In this document: one piece after another, positions 8,454-20,661 of the stretch
Position numbering within the stretch: the stretch's first letter is position 1
Layout: the number at the start of each line of letters is the position of its first letter
Assembly (NCBI GenBank): GCA_006386115.1
Contig: VFIW01000022.1
Location: forward strand, 124,001 to 188,000
Origin: Globisporangium splendens
Lineage: Eukaryota > Oomycota > Peronosporomycetes > Pythiales > Pythiaceae
DNA length: 64,000 nt
Reading direction: 5' to 3'
Program-made: the position numbers and the translations under genes
The notes under the pieces: model-generated
The model's input: the letters and a program-made list of their open reading frames with translations, nothing else
Told to the model about the DNA's origin: nothing
The model's database searches: none

Positions 8454-10772
8454 GAAAAGATCTGGGACTTAATTATGTATTCATTTGCGCTTCATGTTCC
8501 ACATTGCGACAACATCCACAGCGAAATGCAATTTTCACACCGCGCTGTGCATTGTTGTATTCAGGACAATTGTAAGTTACATGGCGTATTATTCTGCCAG
8601 GCAGCGCACAAGCAATTTATCTACCTACACACAGTTCATGAGATCTAAAGAGCATGCGAGATTCGCTGCATATATCACTTTATTGTCCTCTATGCCCGGC
8701 ATGGATGAAAATCATCAGAGCCAACATTTTTGTAATAGAGCATCAACGTGCTTGTCGGAAGAGAATTGTCAGAGCAAAATAGGTGGATAGAGTCCAGTCA
8801 CACTCAGAAATCCGAGCGACTGACTCGCAACTCGCGCAGCGAGGCAAATTCCCACCAACTCGGCTGTATGCCTGATACAACTAAAATTTTGTTGTATAGC
8901 ATTCATGAGCATGTGCAAAGAGAAAGGTCAGAGCAAAGCAGGCAGATTGAGTCTCCTTGTGTTTAGGAATGCAAGTGTGTGACGTTTGACCTGTCACACT
9001 GTGACTCGTTTCAGCACAATCGAGGCGCGCACTGGGGAAGCTGGCACTTCCGAAAGGTTGTTTGCTGATTGTATTCATGGACAGGAAATTGGATAATGAT
9101 GCAGAACATGCACACTGCTCGACATGCACATCACGCACAACGCTCCTCTTGCAGCCTCTCGTCCATTCGATGGCATGCGATCATTCGCAATAGTCACAAG
9201 AGTGGCCCTTCGAATGACAATGGCGACAGAACCGTTTTCAGCAGAGTCGTTGCACATTCGCACTCTGCTCGACCTACAACCTTTCAGTGGTCCGCCTGAG
9301 CATTTCAGCTTGAAACTACATTCGCTCGACTGAGAGGTTTGAAACAGCTGCATGCACAACCACCCTCTACACACACACTCTGAATGACTGTCTCCGCTTC
9401 AGCCGCATGCCCGACATGGATACAATTGATTTCAACTAAATCTTCGATGTTTTGCTGGCTCTTGGTCGTGGTAAATTGAACGTGCGTGCTGGGTCTGTTT
9501 GCGTTTCAGGAGGTCAGCGGCTTTGGGTTTGGTCCTGATCGAGCAAAATCTGTGCCATGCCACGAAGCAAGGGATCGTGTTGACTACAACGTTGGAGTGC
9601 TTAGGGGATGCAGTGGTGTGATGGCAAAATGAGAGTGCTATCAAAATGTCACTGCCACCGTGGCACGGTGTATTTTACGAGTGGTTACATGAAGTGCAAT
9701 TGTGTGGCTAATTGGTGAGAGATCATGGAGACGAAATTTACGAAAAACGGCATGCGGCAACCCAACGAGAGATTGCGACAAGTGTTGTTTGCCCACTCCC
9801 TAATCGAGTGGCATGGCACGGCATCGGCCGGTTACGAACAAGCCTTACCCTAGTCGCATGTGCTATTTTGGGTTAGATGCCTTCTTTATTGTGGGTTGAC
9901 TGTCAGACCAACAAGCCCGACCGCAAAACAAACACTATCTGACCGTAAACCAGATCAGGTCGGCTGACGACCCTGTGCGAAGTCTACCTTGTCGAAGAAC
10001 CATCAGATCGGAGGACTGACTTGCACTTTGGCTGCGATCGGGTCGTGCGTGAGTCGCGGCGTCAACCTGTGCGTTGCCCGAAGCCAAGGAAGACTGATGA
10101 ATTGAGCCTATTCAAGTGCTCGTGCGGCAATGACCCGCCGTGTAAAGTTTCTTCGCTTCGGGACTGCGCTGTCGTCGACCCGAGCTGTTGTCAAGAGAAC
10201 TATGGTCTATTTGCTGCGCGTGCGAGGTTCATGCACGCAAATTCTGGCCACAAGAGCTCCGTCGAGTCGAGCTTTCGGACTCGGCGCAATCTAAAGTCGC
10301 AACAGAGAAACGCTGCAGTGATGCACGCGAACGCACAGCGATCCCAGCATCGGTTCTCAAGCGACCTCGACGGAGTGCAGCAAACCGCCAAAATTCCGAC
10401 GGGAAGGACGCAATATGAAGACGCATGATAAAGCAAAGCACACACCAGAATGACACCGAATGGCACAGTAGCCACTTCATACACACACAAAGCTCAAACT
10501 GCGCCACCGTACACTGTGAATTGTTTCTTTTTCTTTTGGTTTTTTTTTCTCTTAGGGATGATACTTTCGTAAATGCTGAAAATGCAAAAGGCATTTAATT
10601 CGGTTCACACAGTGACGGGAACAGGCCAAACACACATTAGACACACTCACCAGCAGCAGCCACCACTAGGAGCTCGTCATGCAACGCCCAACAATGCGTG
10701 AAAGCTGCTGCATGGTGGCTGTCAGCATGTGTGAATTGGCGCCGACCTGTCTCGCGCAAAAGCCCCTTGTGT
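8454..10772. other. No gene recognised; degenerate intergenic DNA
   Basis: Only short ORFs lacking recognisable domains. Two stretches (about 8727-8790 and 8886-8955) share a degenerate motif (GTCAGAGCAAA...AGG...GA.TGAGTC), and a TGCCxGxxATGGAT-like motif recurs near 8693 and 9407, suggesting an old decayed repeat. The 135-codon frame at 10021-10428 has no recognisable feature. Confidence 0.5.
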
Positions 10773-11048
10773 TTATTCTTCCGACGCAAGAGCCTGCTTG
10801 GCAGCGCGGGCCTTCTCCTTGCACGCGCTGTCCAACAAGTCGCAGTTCGAGTAGTCCCATGGGAATGGCTTGGTGCGCATCTTGAGGTAGGCGTACGCTG
10901 GCGCTTCCTCGTGGTGTTCGTGGCCGCCCATGTGCGAGAACAGGTTGATCACGGAGAAACCACCGACTAGGGCGAGCATGCCCTTCGAGATCGTAGTCCA
11001 TCGGTGCATTTGCTCTACACAACATTTCACACCCAACATACACGCATG

Positions 11049-11079
<31 letters not shown>

Positions 11080-11426
11080 GATGAACGCATAGACATGCAC
11101 CACCAAAATGGCAACCAACAGTGTTCTTGCGTGCTCTCACGCAAGTCCCAAGCGCACATAATGTATATCCTACTCACCCTTGGCTTCGTTCTCGGTGGCG
11201 CTGGACATTTGGCGCGCACCAGCGCGGACCGACTGGGCGGCAACACGGGAACCCTTGGTAAGAAGCGACTGTCCATTTCACAATCAGCAAGCACACACAT
11301 TTCAGTCCCCATGCTCTCATTATTTCCATCACTGTATTCTCACGCACGCATATAGAAAGAGAGAGAGAGAGAGAAGGCGCATAATATCATGGCATGCCAC
11401 CACACCCGCCTCTCAATACGCACCAT
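10773..11426 (-). CDS. COX6A: Cytochrome c oxidase subunit VIa (COX6A), three exons
   Basis: Nuclear-encoded subunit of respiratory complex IV in the inner mitochondrial membrane. Exons (minus strand): 11424-11426 (the ATG alone), 11178-11268, 10773-11014; introns of 155 and 163 bp. The lengths add to 336 nt and give 111 aa. The N-terminus (about 1-30, basic with Ser/Ala) fits a mitochondrial presequence. One TM segment follows (GMLALVGGFSVINLF), then the family signature with the His cluster HEHHEE and YLKMRTKPFPWDYSNCDLL. The internal and last exons are well supported. The single-codon first exon is inferred from phase and splice sites (ATG|gtgcgt); another upstream exon is possible. Each intron carries a CT/GA microsatellite. 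Confidence 0.85.
11051..11078. repeat. (TC)n microsatellite in COX6A intron 2
   Basis: 14 uninterrupted TC units on the plus strand, i.e. GA on the coding strand, inside the intron at 11015-11177. Confidence 0.95.
11358..11374. repeat. (GA)n microsatellite in proposed COX6A intron 1
   Basis: Short GA run in the proposed first intron (11269-11423), of opposite strand composition to the one in intron 2. Confidence 0.85.
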
Positions 11427-12019
11427 TTGGAGCGTTGGGCGACTTGAGCAAACTGGAGGCGCACACGTGCACGCCGGTGGTTCCTTCCTTCCTTCCTTCC
11501 CCCCTTCGCCCACCTGTCTATAGCGCCAAATATGGACCGGTCCAAACAACAACCGAACCGGTTCAGACTCATCTTCTCTTATGTTGCGAAAAGCAGCTCA
11601 CAGCGGTTACATGCAACGTAAGAGGAAGACAAGTGAAACGTAGCGTGCATAGACCAGGCAAGAGACCATCACTCGCGACTTGCTGTTTTGTTTGAAGAGG
11701 TCCAGTCGTTGTTGCCCACATGCCAAAAGGTGCACGACGCGCGCGCCATTGGCACGGGATTGCAGGACAGGCCGCTCACCCACACGCACGCGAGCCACAT
11801 AGACCCGTAGCGGTTGCACTTTCAGTTAGATTTTGTGCTCGTGCTTTGCGCCAAGCGTGCGCTTCTATAGAGCGCCTCCAACTAACTGCTCGTCCGTCGA
11901 GCACTGCTCATTTTCGCGTCTTCTCGTGTCTCGGTTGACGACCCTCCTGCAAAAGTGTGCATCCACTATCGATAGCATACGCGTCAGCAGCAATAAAGAC
12001 AATTTAAACACGACGAACC
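11427..12019. promoter_or_regulatory. Shared upstream region of COX6A (-) and cysteine dioxygenase (+)
   Basis: 593 bp between the proposed COX6A start and the dioxygenase ATG, holding the 5' regions of two divergently transcribed genes. No further ORF of note. A CTTCC/CCTTCC repeat lies near 11485-11505. No specific promoter element could be assigned. Confidence 0.5.
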
Positions 12020-12816
12020 ATGTCGACGCAGATTTGTGTCTCGGTGACGGATGCGGTGAACTCCGTGGGGGGTAATCAGACGCAGCGCAGTCCTGCTGCA
12101 GCGGAGATCCGAAAGATTGCTGCATCGCGCACCGACATGTCAAACAACCAACGTCAAGATGAATCGGGTGATGAGACCAAGCTGAGTCTTGAGCAACTCG
12201 TAGAGGAAGTGGACCAGTTGCTCAAGGAACCCGAGACGAGCGTGACGCCAATGAAGAAGCAGCCAGTGTTTCAAAGCCTCCTGGAGTAAGTTGAGTGTAT
12301 ATGCAGCAAGGTATTGCCACAGATAATGCTAACCTTCTGGCGGCTTGCTTGGACAGACGATACAGTGGCGACATGCGCGAGCTCGAGCGCTTTGCGTTCG
12401 CCGATACATCCAAGAACTACACGCGAAATCTGATTGCGACCGATAACGAGACCTACGCGCTCATCCTGATTGTGTGGAACCGCGGCAAGTACAGCCCCAT
12501 CCACGACCATCCTTGCGACGGCTGCTGGGTGAAGGTGATCGACGGCGCGATCAACGAAGTCCGGTACGTAAGTCAAGACGGCAAACTCGTAGAGAGCTCC
12601 AACCTCACGCTGGATCAAGGAGTCACGTACATGGACGACTCGATGGGGTTCCACAAGATTGGCAATCCAAGCGCGGCAGTCGATGCGATCACACTGCACC
12701 TCTACTCGCCGCCGTACGACAAGTGTCGAGTGTGGTTCGACACGGAGAATGCGGAGAAGTCGTCGGTCGCCCACGCGTACTACTTTTCAGAGTTCGGTGA
12801 ACGTGCAGATTACTGA
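12020..12816 (+). CDS. Cysteine dioxygenase type I (CDO), two exons
   Basis: Non-haem iron cupin enzyme oxidising L-cysteine to cysteine sulfinate in the cytosol, the first step of cysteine catabolism. Exons 12020-12285 and 12357-12816 with a 71-bp GT-AG intron; 726 nt, 241 aa. Iron ligands expected from the family are present: H138 and H140 in YSPIHDHPC, and H188 in SMGFHKIGN. C145 aligns with the Cys of the Cys-Tyr cofactor, and the Tyr partner is in LHLYSPPYD near residue 208. The N-terminal ~85 residues are a polar extension with no recognised domain. The ATG at 12020 sits in a good context (ACCATG). All catalytic residues are intact. Confidence 0.93.
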
Positions 12817-13261
12817 GAGTGTGTCACTCGCATTATTATGAACTTCCTCACTGTCTCTTTTCGTTCCATTTTGTCTTCACCTGTATCCCAAATGTAATCA
12901 CCTGAAGTCGCGCATCTAGGCAATCTATGTCCCTCTTGTTTGTGAATAGAATACACTAGCAGTGAATGATCAACCTAGCATTGGTGGCATGAAGTTGGTC
13001 GTACACGACCGTTTTCTAGTATCAACCGGATACTTCCGTGTTGATTCTAAAGGGTAAGACCCTGAAAAGATGGACGGCGCTGGTTTGGCGGTCGCTGCAC
13101 TGGTGCGTCTCCGAGCGGATCAATTGGTTCCACCACTCTTCCGTCTCGTGACTATGCAGCAACGTAGTTCAAGAAGAACGTCGCAGTGAGTGTACGAAGT
13201 GAACAAACTGCATCCTCGAAAACGCATGCATCTCGTACCTTGGCAGTTCCTTGCCGCTTGC
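12817..13261. other. Intergenic, nothing recognised
   Basis: 3' flank of the dioxygenase gene and 3' flank of the ankyrin gene on the opposite strand; short shadow ORFs only. Confidence 0.5.
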
Positions 13262-14278
13262 CTACTGGTGGTTGGAACTGAGCTCTCGTGTACGACGATC
13301 CTGGCCGCGAAAATGAAGAAAGCTGAAGTACATTTGCATCCACTCAAAGTTCACGGTGTGAGAACGAAAGTTGCCAAAAGCCACTGAGGAGGAAGATACA
13401 ACGCAAAAGCGTACGCTGTCGGAGTGCTTGTCTCCACTCGATGTGTGCTCGGGTTGATCTTGGACAATCTTCCGAATGATTCTTTTCGCGATCAGCTCCG
13501 ACTTTTGACTTCTTCTGCAGCCACGAGCTTTAAGAAACAACCACGGTGTGCGTGAATAACTCTCCTACCATCACGCCTCTCTGGCCAATGGAAGGAAGAA
13601 ATCCAGCAAAATACCTGCGAAAAACGGCCAAATCGCCTCGGAGATACTCGCATAGTCAATTGGTGTTCTTCCCTCTGTATCTGCCGATTTGGGATCCGCA
13701 CCACGATCCAGGAGAACGCGCACAGCCTTTCCATGCTCTTGGAAAGCTGCAGCATGCAAAGCTGTCCGTCCAGTACCTAAATTTCGCAGTCGACAAAGGA
13801 TTTGGTCAGCGCTGGTTGGACGCAAGACCACGAGTCTTTGGAGAGAGCGCGTACCTTCATTTTTCGCTTGGATATCAGCTCCTTTGTCGAGCAAGAAGCT
13901 GACCATGGAATCGTTCCCCCAAAGCGCTGCGGCGCAGATTGGCGTCGTGCCGTCTACAAAGTCCAATGTATCAGTCCAGAGTACCAAGTATATGATCATC
14001 GCGAGGTGGATTGAACTCGTGCACATCGGAAGACAAACCTCTTCCTGGGGTGTCAATGTGCGCTCCATTTTCGAGAAGAAACTCGACCTGTGTCCGTAAA
14101 ATTGTTAGCTTGGGAATATCAGAATGCAGTCTTGAAGGAGATTATCCGTTTTCGCGCTTTATGTGAAAAATGCTCAAGCATGTACCATTGCGCGCGATCC
14201 GTTCGCTGCGGCCTCTGCAAACTCGACGTGCGATCGGATGACGCCTTCGCGGTCTTGTTGATCTTCAAAGTCGGCCAT
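13262..14278 (-). CDS. Ankyrin-repeat protein, about five exons
   Basis: Small ankyrin-repeat protein, presumably a protein-protein interaction scaffold; partner unknown. Proposed exons (minus): 14186-14278, 14039-14087, 13855-13953, 13615-13776, and a last exon starting at 13527. All junctions are GT-AG and in phase. Repeats visible: VEFLLENGAHIDTPGR, TPICAAALWGN...VSFLLDKGADI, TALHAAAFQEHGKAVRVLL, TPIDYAS. The N-terminus begins MADFEDQQDREG. Introns are short (about 78-100 bp). The 3' end is uncertain: the last exon stays open to a stop at 13262, but its residues look less protein-like after the first ~30 and an additional intron may exist. Confidence 0.72.
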
Positions 14279-14486
14279 CGTTTCCCTTTTATCCTCTCAC
14301 CAAAGCTATTGTTTCTGTGGTGAGCTTTAGAAAACTCACTCAATGTGCGCGCACTCACCCTCAGCCTGATCGAGCGATTGTTTTGAAACGGATTGCACCC
14401 GTGTTTAGCTTTAGAACTCTTTCCCTGCGACTAACTTTGGATTTTGATTTGTTTTTGAAAAGCGAAACAACGCAGATGCGAAATAC

Positions 14487-17400
14487 TTAACTGGTTATCA
14501 GATTCTCCAGGCACTTGGTCAGTGAGGCTCGGTATACGCTCGATGGATGGGTCGCCACTTTGGTTTTCGACGATACATGGAGATGTCGCTCGACGAAACT
14601 CGGATCCACGATCAAGTTTCCTTCCAGGTCGATTGCGATTTCGGTTCCAACGTGCTGGTACAGCCCCCACTACAGACAACAGAGCAGACAATCAGCGCAC
14701 CATTCGCACAGCAATCAACCAAGACTTGAGAAGCAAGCAACGAGATAGATGAAGAGGCGACGTACAAACTTGGGCACCCCCGGAACAATGTCTCCATCCA
14801 TGACGACACGATAGCTCGTTGCCACGCACTTGTTATAATGGCGACAGAAGCTCGGATTGCCGACCCGCGGTCCGCCAAAGTTGTACATGTTAACCTTCAT
14901 GCTGAAATTCACGGCGAGGTCGTACGCGGCGAGGATCGCCAATGCGCCGCCCATACTGTGACCAGTGACGTACACCGTGACCCCAGGATTCTCATCCAAA
15001 ATTAGGCGCGTGACCTCTTTCAGCTCGTCTCGGACAGATGCATACGCTTTCCAGAATCCTGCACCCACACACAATCAGCCAGGTACAACCAAGTTGACCC
15101 CATCACACACAATGTTAGCATACTCACCACAAAATCCACCGAGAAAACTCACAGAGAATCCATGACACAACTCACCACTATGGACTCGCGGCAGCGCCAT
15201 ATTCAGCAGCGGAATCTTCGATAGAAAATCCTTGGTCGCCTCCATGCATGTGCGTTGCCGCCAACGTCCGCGCGATTTCATCCACAGCACTTTTTGGTGG
15301 AAACGGAGGTTGCTCTTCCAGTTTTCTCGCGACGTCGTGCCTCGAAACGCGACCACCAATCGCGTCCGATCCTGATTCAGCGCTACGACGACGTGGGTAT
15401 CGGTCAAGCTGCTTCGCAGATGCGTCACGAGGTCAAACCCGTACGACTCCAGGTCGAGCTCTCCATACCCAGAAGGTGATGGTCTTCCCGGAGGGTCAAA
15501 ATATGCCTGCCACGCGATTTCCAGCAGCCACGTCGCAGTCTCGACGCAAAACAAGTGTGAGTCCGGGGTCAAGAAGCCATAGTGATCGACGCGCGGCTTC
15601 TCTTCCACATGATACGCGGTTGTCGCTAACAGCCCCATGCTGTCCCCCGACTCAGGCGGGAGATGCACGAACATCACCAGGTACACATAGACCGAGAGGA
15701 AGATCAGCTTCCCGAGTGACGGTCGTCCAGAATGGGATTTCGCAAACGTGTGCACCGCGCTCTGAATGAACGGTTCGTAACCCATCAGGTACCACGTTTG
15801 CAAGAGGAAAAACACTTGCACCCCTGAGAGCACCATGACGTAGATCAGGATCAGGATCGTCTCGAGCGACAAGAAGCGATACGAGAGCTGCTGGAACCGT
15901 GTCGACATGTACGGCAACTGACGAAGGTACACACCCGTTTGCCAGCCGATGCGCGTGATCCACACGAGCCACACAACCAGCATCGCGATGCGCACAAAGC
16001 CGAGCGCAGTGTAGAGCTCACCTTCATGTTTCGCTAGCATCGATGAATGTGCCGTCCCATTGTGATAACGGCTGGAAGCAGAAGAAAACAGCGACGGCAT
16101 GCGGATCACAGCCATCCCGACATCCACAGCCAATAACGCCACTCCAAACACGACTTTCGGGATCAACGTGCTCTTGCGCACTGCACGGCCATGGCGGTCT
16201 AGCAGGTTGAGCCAAAACACGTAGAAGAATGCCTCAGCAAAGGACTCGCACATTTCGGCGACAAACCGCGTGCGCAGACTCACGGTCTTCGACAACTCGG
16301 ACACCGCGTAGATCGGATTCTGCCACAGCATGAGCACAAAACCGAGAGCGAAGACCCACTTCTGTACGGACAGAATCTCGTGCCAGCTCCCATGGTAATT
16401 CAGCACTGCGATCAACCAGCATGGGAGTGCAAATAGCGACACAACGAGGAACAGTGTGCGAGCAATCAACTCGCTCACATGCAGCGCAGGTTTCCTGTTT
16501 GCAACGTGCACATAAAGGCAAACAGTAAGCATCTTTCTCCACTTCCAGAGATTAAATGGGAACTGCCGACATAGACGAACGTCACGGTCGCATTACGTAC
16601 GTGTATGAAAAGTCGTACGACACTTTCTTGCCGAATGCGTTTGGGTACACGCCTTTGAAGACCACGACGACCAAGTACGAGCCGTACCCACCTCCATCCT
16701 ACAAGCAGCCCAGAGCGTCAAAAAGCGAAACAACCGCAACACGAGAGCGACGGATAAGCAACGTCCAATGTGCACCAGAAAGGATACCAAAGCGTACCCG
16801 TTCTTCAAAATCCTGCGAGATATCGAGCAGCCGCACTTTGTCGCACGCTTTCGATGGGCAGTGGACCCACACACTTTGGTTCCGTTCAGCGACAATCAGC
16901 GTTTTCGTGACGGGGGTCGTCTCGACGTCGACGCCATAGAGAAAGACGTCGTACTGCAGCGCGAAGCTTTGGTCCATGAGCTCCAGCGACACTTGATCGT
17001 CCAAGGTGCTCGCGTGAGGGTGCCAGTTGTGCCAGAGCGCGTCCATTTGCTGCAATTCATTGCCTTCGTCGCCTTCTTGCAGCGATGCCGGCGCCGTCGA
17101 GTTGATCACTTCGCTGATATCTAGCGCCAACTCAATGGATCCAGCGTACCACGACACATTGTTGACAAGCCCCGACCATCGCGCGACGCCCTTCTCCTTG
17201 TCCACAATAATGCACGGCTCTTCTGTATGCAGCAGCAGGCGCTCACTGGTGTTACAGAGACCGCCTGGTAACGTGACGACGGTGCCGAGAAAGCCCTGAC
17301 TCTGCAGATACGGCATCGCGATCGCCACGCAGAACGCGAGATACGTGATCCACAGCACCGTCGTCGCGGCTCTCGATGACAGCGTCTCCAGACGGATGCG

Positions 17401-17826
17401 CGCATGGATCATGCCGCCATCGTCATGCGGCTGCCGTGGCTTCTTCTTCGTTCTCGCATGTACCATTTCGCCATTCTCACCATCACCGTCAGAGTCGGAA
17501 TCCTCGACTGCTAGCAGCGCAGACGACGGCGATGTGGTCTTGGCTGCCAAGCGCTTCTCCTGCATGCGCGTGCGCATCTCGTACGTGTCGCGGAACAGCT
17601 CCGACGACGCGTAGCCGCTCGAGTGGAACAGCAGCGGACGGTACACTTTGGTCTCTGGGTCATCCTGGGCATCGACGGCTGCTGCTGCAGAAGCTGCAAA
17701 GCCACCACCGCGTGCGTCTACGGTGTCTGTGCGTCCTGTGGAGCCATGCGCGCTGCTGAGTCTTCTGTCGGCCGTCCGATCCGCGGCGCCATGACGCGCA
17801 TTCGGCATGTTGCCCCTTGTGCGCAA
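14487..17826 (-). CDS. Wntless/GOST-like multi-TM domain fused to class-3 lipase, five exons
   Basis: Exons (minus): 16788-17826, 16597-16691, 15176-16541, 14766-15058, 14487-14669; 2,976 nt, 991 aa, all junctions in phase. The N-terminal ~150 residues are polar and probably cytosolic, followed by TM1 (VLWITYLAFCVAIAMPYL). A predicted luminal beta-rich region ends FKGVYPNAFGKK, then come about seven TM segments (about residues 390-670). This resembles the Wntless/TMEM181 (GOST) fold. The C-terminus is a lipase-3 alpha/beta hydrolase: VVAFRGTTS, nucleophile S868 in TGHSMGG, D923 in DGDIVP, H937 in LYQHVGTE, a complete triad. Family knowledge suggests glycerolipid hydrolysis tethered to a secretory-pathway membrane. 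Substrate and location are inference. The start could also be the Met six codons downstream (17808). Confidence 0.82.
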
Positions 17827-18079
17827 TTTAGGTAGGATATCGATTCTTCAAAAGAACACTCTGCAAGGCAATGCAATGCAATAAATACCGGTAGTATTTT
17901 GTATGGAATAGCGTATACTGTACAATGCATATTGAAAATGCATTGTGTCATATTGTATTGGCAGACAATGTTTTTTGTACCCATTTCAAACACACAAAGC
18001 AGCCACCATTTACTTGCTCAAGATCATTATTTCTCGCAACGCTGGCCTAAAGCGTGGTCTCCACCATGCTTCTGGGTGT
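17827..18079. other. Intergenic, upstream of the fusion gene and downstream of the TPLATE-like gene
   Basis: 253 bp with AT-rich stretches (around 17880-17960); no gene. Probably holds the promoter of the minus-strand lipase fusion gene. Confidence 0.4.
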
Positions 18080-20661
18080 TTACGTCCCCCACGGATCATT
18101 GAAAGTAGCGCTACTAGCTGGCCGCAGCTGCTCTGGAGCGTCGAACGGGTTGTCAAAAGGCGATAACGCCCAGGTGGAGTCGTTTTTGCTTATGCCACGA
18201 TCTCCTCCACCACTGGCTGTGAAATCCATACCTGGAAACGCCATCGCTGACGACACCATTGCGCCAGTGTAAAACGGATTCGACGCGCTCTCGCTTGCAC
18301 TTTGCATCCCAGCAGGGATGGTACGTGATGCCCCCTCAGTGTGCGGATCGGTCACCATCATCCTGTTTGACGGATCGGACGCGATCTGAAGATGCTGGCG
18401 GCCACAAAACACGTGCAATGCATCCCGTGGGGTCTCGACAAACTCACGGATGTTTGCACTGGACGAACGGATCTCCAGCACGCCAGACCATCGTGTACGC
18501 ATGCCGGAACCGTCTGCAGTTGCATCAAAGGAAGCGGTCAACGTCACGGACGCGGCAATAAACTGCTCCCATCGCGTCTCCGTCAAGAACGCAATCTGCG
18601 AGAGAACAGTGCAAACATGGAGTCAGCAAAGCACTCCCAACAACACAAATTTGCTTCATTGTCGTTTCTTCAAACAAACAAAGAAGGAAAGCAAATAACT
18701 TACGTGAATCTGGATCGGGGTGTCAATCAGCAGATCTTGGATGATAGCAACTCTGATGGAGCAACGCTTCACAAGACACTGACAGAAAGAGAGGAGTTTC
18801 TCTGTGCTTTCAGAGTGCAACACCGACTCAATCGGGAAGAGGCAACTCGCTTCAGCGCTACAACAAAAGTATGAGCAAGAACGACACCCTGTCAATCTCG
18901 AGACGAATTTGGTATCAACCATTTCCGTGAGACTTAGCTAGAGTTGTCCGCTTACCTTTGCCATGTGTGCTGGAAGAACACTCCAGTTGCGAATTGGTGC
19001 TTTGGCGAGCGCAAGAGTGCATCAAAATGCAGCACAAACTTCTCTGACGGCGACAACCGGATCGGGATCACCTGCGGCTGGTCATCTCCACTGGCAGAAG
19101 AAGAATCCACTTCGTTGAACACGACCTGGAAGAAGAAACTCGTCTGAGCAAACGTCTGCACTTGAAAGCGCTTCTCACTCTTGAACACACCAAAGCACGG
19201 GAGGCTCCCACTCGCATTTCCTCCTTGCATGAGACGCAGCTTCAAATCGTTGGATCCATCAATGCATTTCACGGCACCAAGTGGTCGAATATGGATCTCA
19301 AAGTCACTCAATGGCACGTTCGTGAGGTTGCAGCAGCTCACACAGATCGCCACGACATCTTCACGTCCAGGGAGAGGTTGCTTGTACGTGACGTGGAGCG
19401 AGAATGGATCGGCACTTCCAGTGACGATGACAGCCTCGTGCTCGAGGTCATTGAACGAGTCCGCATGCACGGGTGAATCCGACGAATGCTTTTTATTCGA
19501 CATGACCTCTTGCTACTTTTGAGGAATGAACAAATGCGACGGATGGAACATCTCCTGTGAGTACAAACTCTTCTCGCGTGCCGCTTTCGCCAGCGAAAGA
19601 AGCTGCTCTTGCATCCTGAGAGTAGGTAATACGACACGGAGCTTCATCAGTAAATTGATCCCCTCTGCGCAAGCAAATAAAACACCAACAAGTTCCTTAC
19701 ATGCGGAGTTGCAGTGACGAAGCAGACGCCGTACTCGCCACATGCATCTTCAGCTGCTCGTGTCCCTGTTGGAGAACGGTAACGCAGGAAGGGCTTTGGC
19801 GAGAGTTTCTTTGCAGCACTCTGGATCGACAAAATCCGCGGAAATGCCTCTTTGAACACGGACGCGATCACATCGTTCACCGCGGACTGAGTCAGCTGAG
19901 GCTCCTTGTTGAAGCTGAACGCATTCAGCATCGAACCTCGTGCAAACAGCATGCGCATCGCGGAGAACGCGACGTCCGCTGCATCTTTCATTTCATTCTC
20001 GAGAAAAAGCGCTTGGAAGATCACTTTCCACGTATCCTTCACGATGATCCACAGATCTTGTTGGCAGCAAATTCGCGCTTCGTGGGATTCAAATGGGAAT
20101 GCAAAGAGTCCACCAGCCGCGATGCTGGTCGCGACGTTGAGCGTCACCCTCGATAGCGTTGCAATCGCGCAACAGCGCACATCGCTTTGCTCGTGGGTCA
20201 GCACTGCGCGCAGTTTGTTCATGGACTCTTTCTCGGACGAGATCAAGAAACCCAGCAACAGAGGGAGCGGGATTTGTTGCAGCAACGGGATCGCGTGCAG
20301 CAGAATCGGCGCGTTCTGCGAACACGCGAGCTCGGTCACGCACGCGTCAAGCAAAAACTGCCACGTGCTGAACGTCGAGCAGCTCGGGCAGCGAGTGGCG
20401 AGCCGATACCCGAGAATCTTCATTGTCGTGCTCGCCTCGGTCTTCAAGCATTCCTATAAAGCAAGCAAGAGTAAATGTTCGACTCAGTGTAGTTTCCACA
20501 ACTCGACGATTTCCAATTTCGCGCACCTCCAAAGTTTCGCGGTAGTCCTTCAGTGCGAGCGCGCTCCGCTTGGTCGACACCACTTGAAGCATCTTCTGCG
20601 CCTTTGCGAGCGCGCGTTTGGCGCTCGCAGACGACTCGCCCCCGAGGCTCTCCTGCGTCAT
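18080..20661 (-). CDS. TPLATE-like large adaptor subunit (TSET complex), with one in-frame TAG
   Basis: Resembles TPLATE, the adaptin-like large subunit of the TSET/TPLATE endocytic complex. Exons (minus): 20527-20661, 19701-20453, 18956-19662, 18704-18857, 18080-18595; 2,265 nt, 754 sense codons, phases consistent. The helical trunk lies in exons 1-2, with an N-terminus like plant TPLATE (KILGYRLATRCP region). The appendage starts near VTGSADPFSLHVTY, matching the TGSSDP region of TPLATE. The C-terminal tail is Ser/Asn-rich with two NPF motifs (SNPFYTG, DNPFDAP), ligands for EH-domain proteins. It is shorter than plant TPLATE (about 1,170 aa). In exon 3 a TAG at 19513-19515 splits the frame between trunk and appendage; codons on both sides continue in the same frame (IPQK-stop-QEVMSNKK). 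It may be a nonsense allele, readthrough, an unrecognised intron, or two genes. Confidence 0.6.

Noticed and set aside
10021..10428. 135-codon plus-strand frame as a gene
   Set aside because: No domain, no signal peptide, no paralogue in the window; coding character not convincing.
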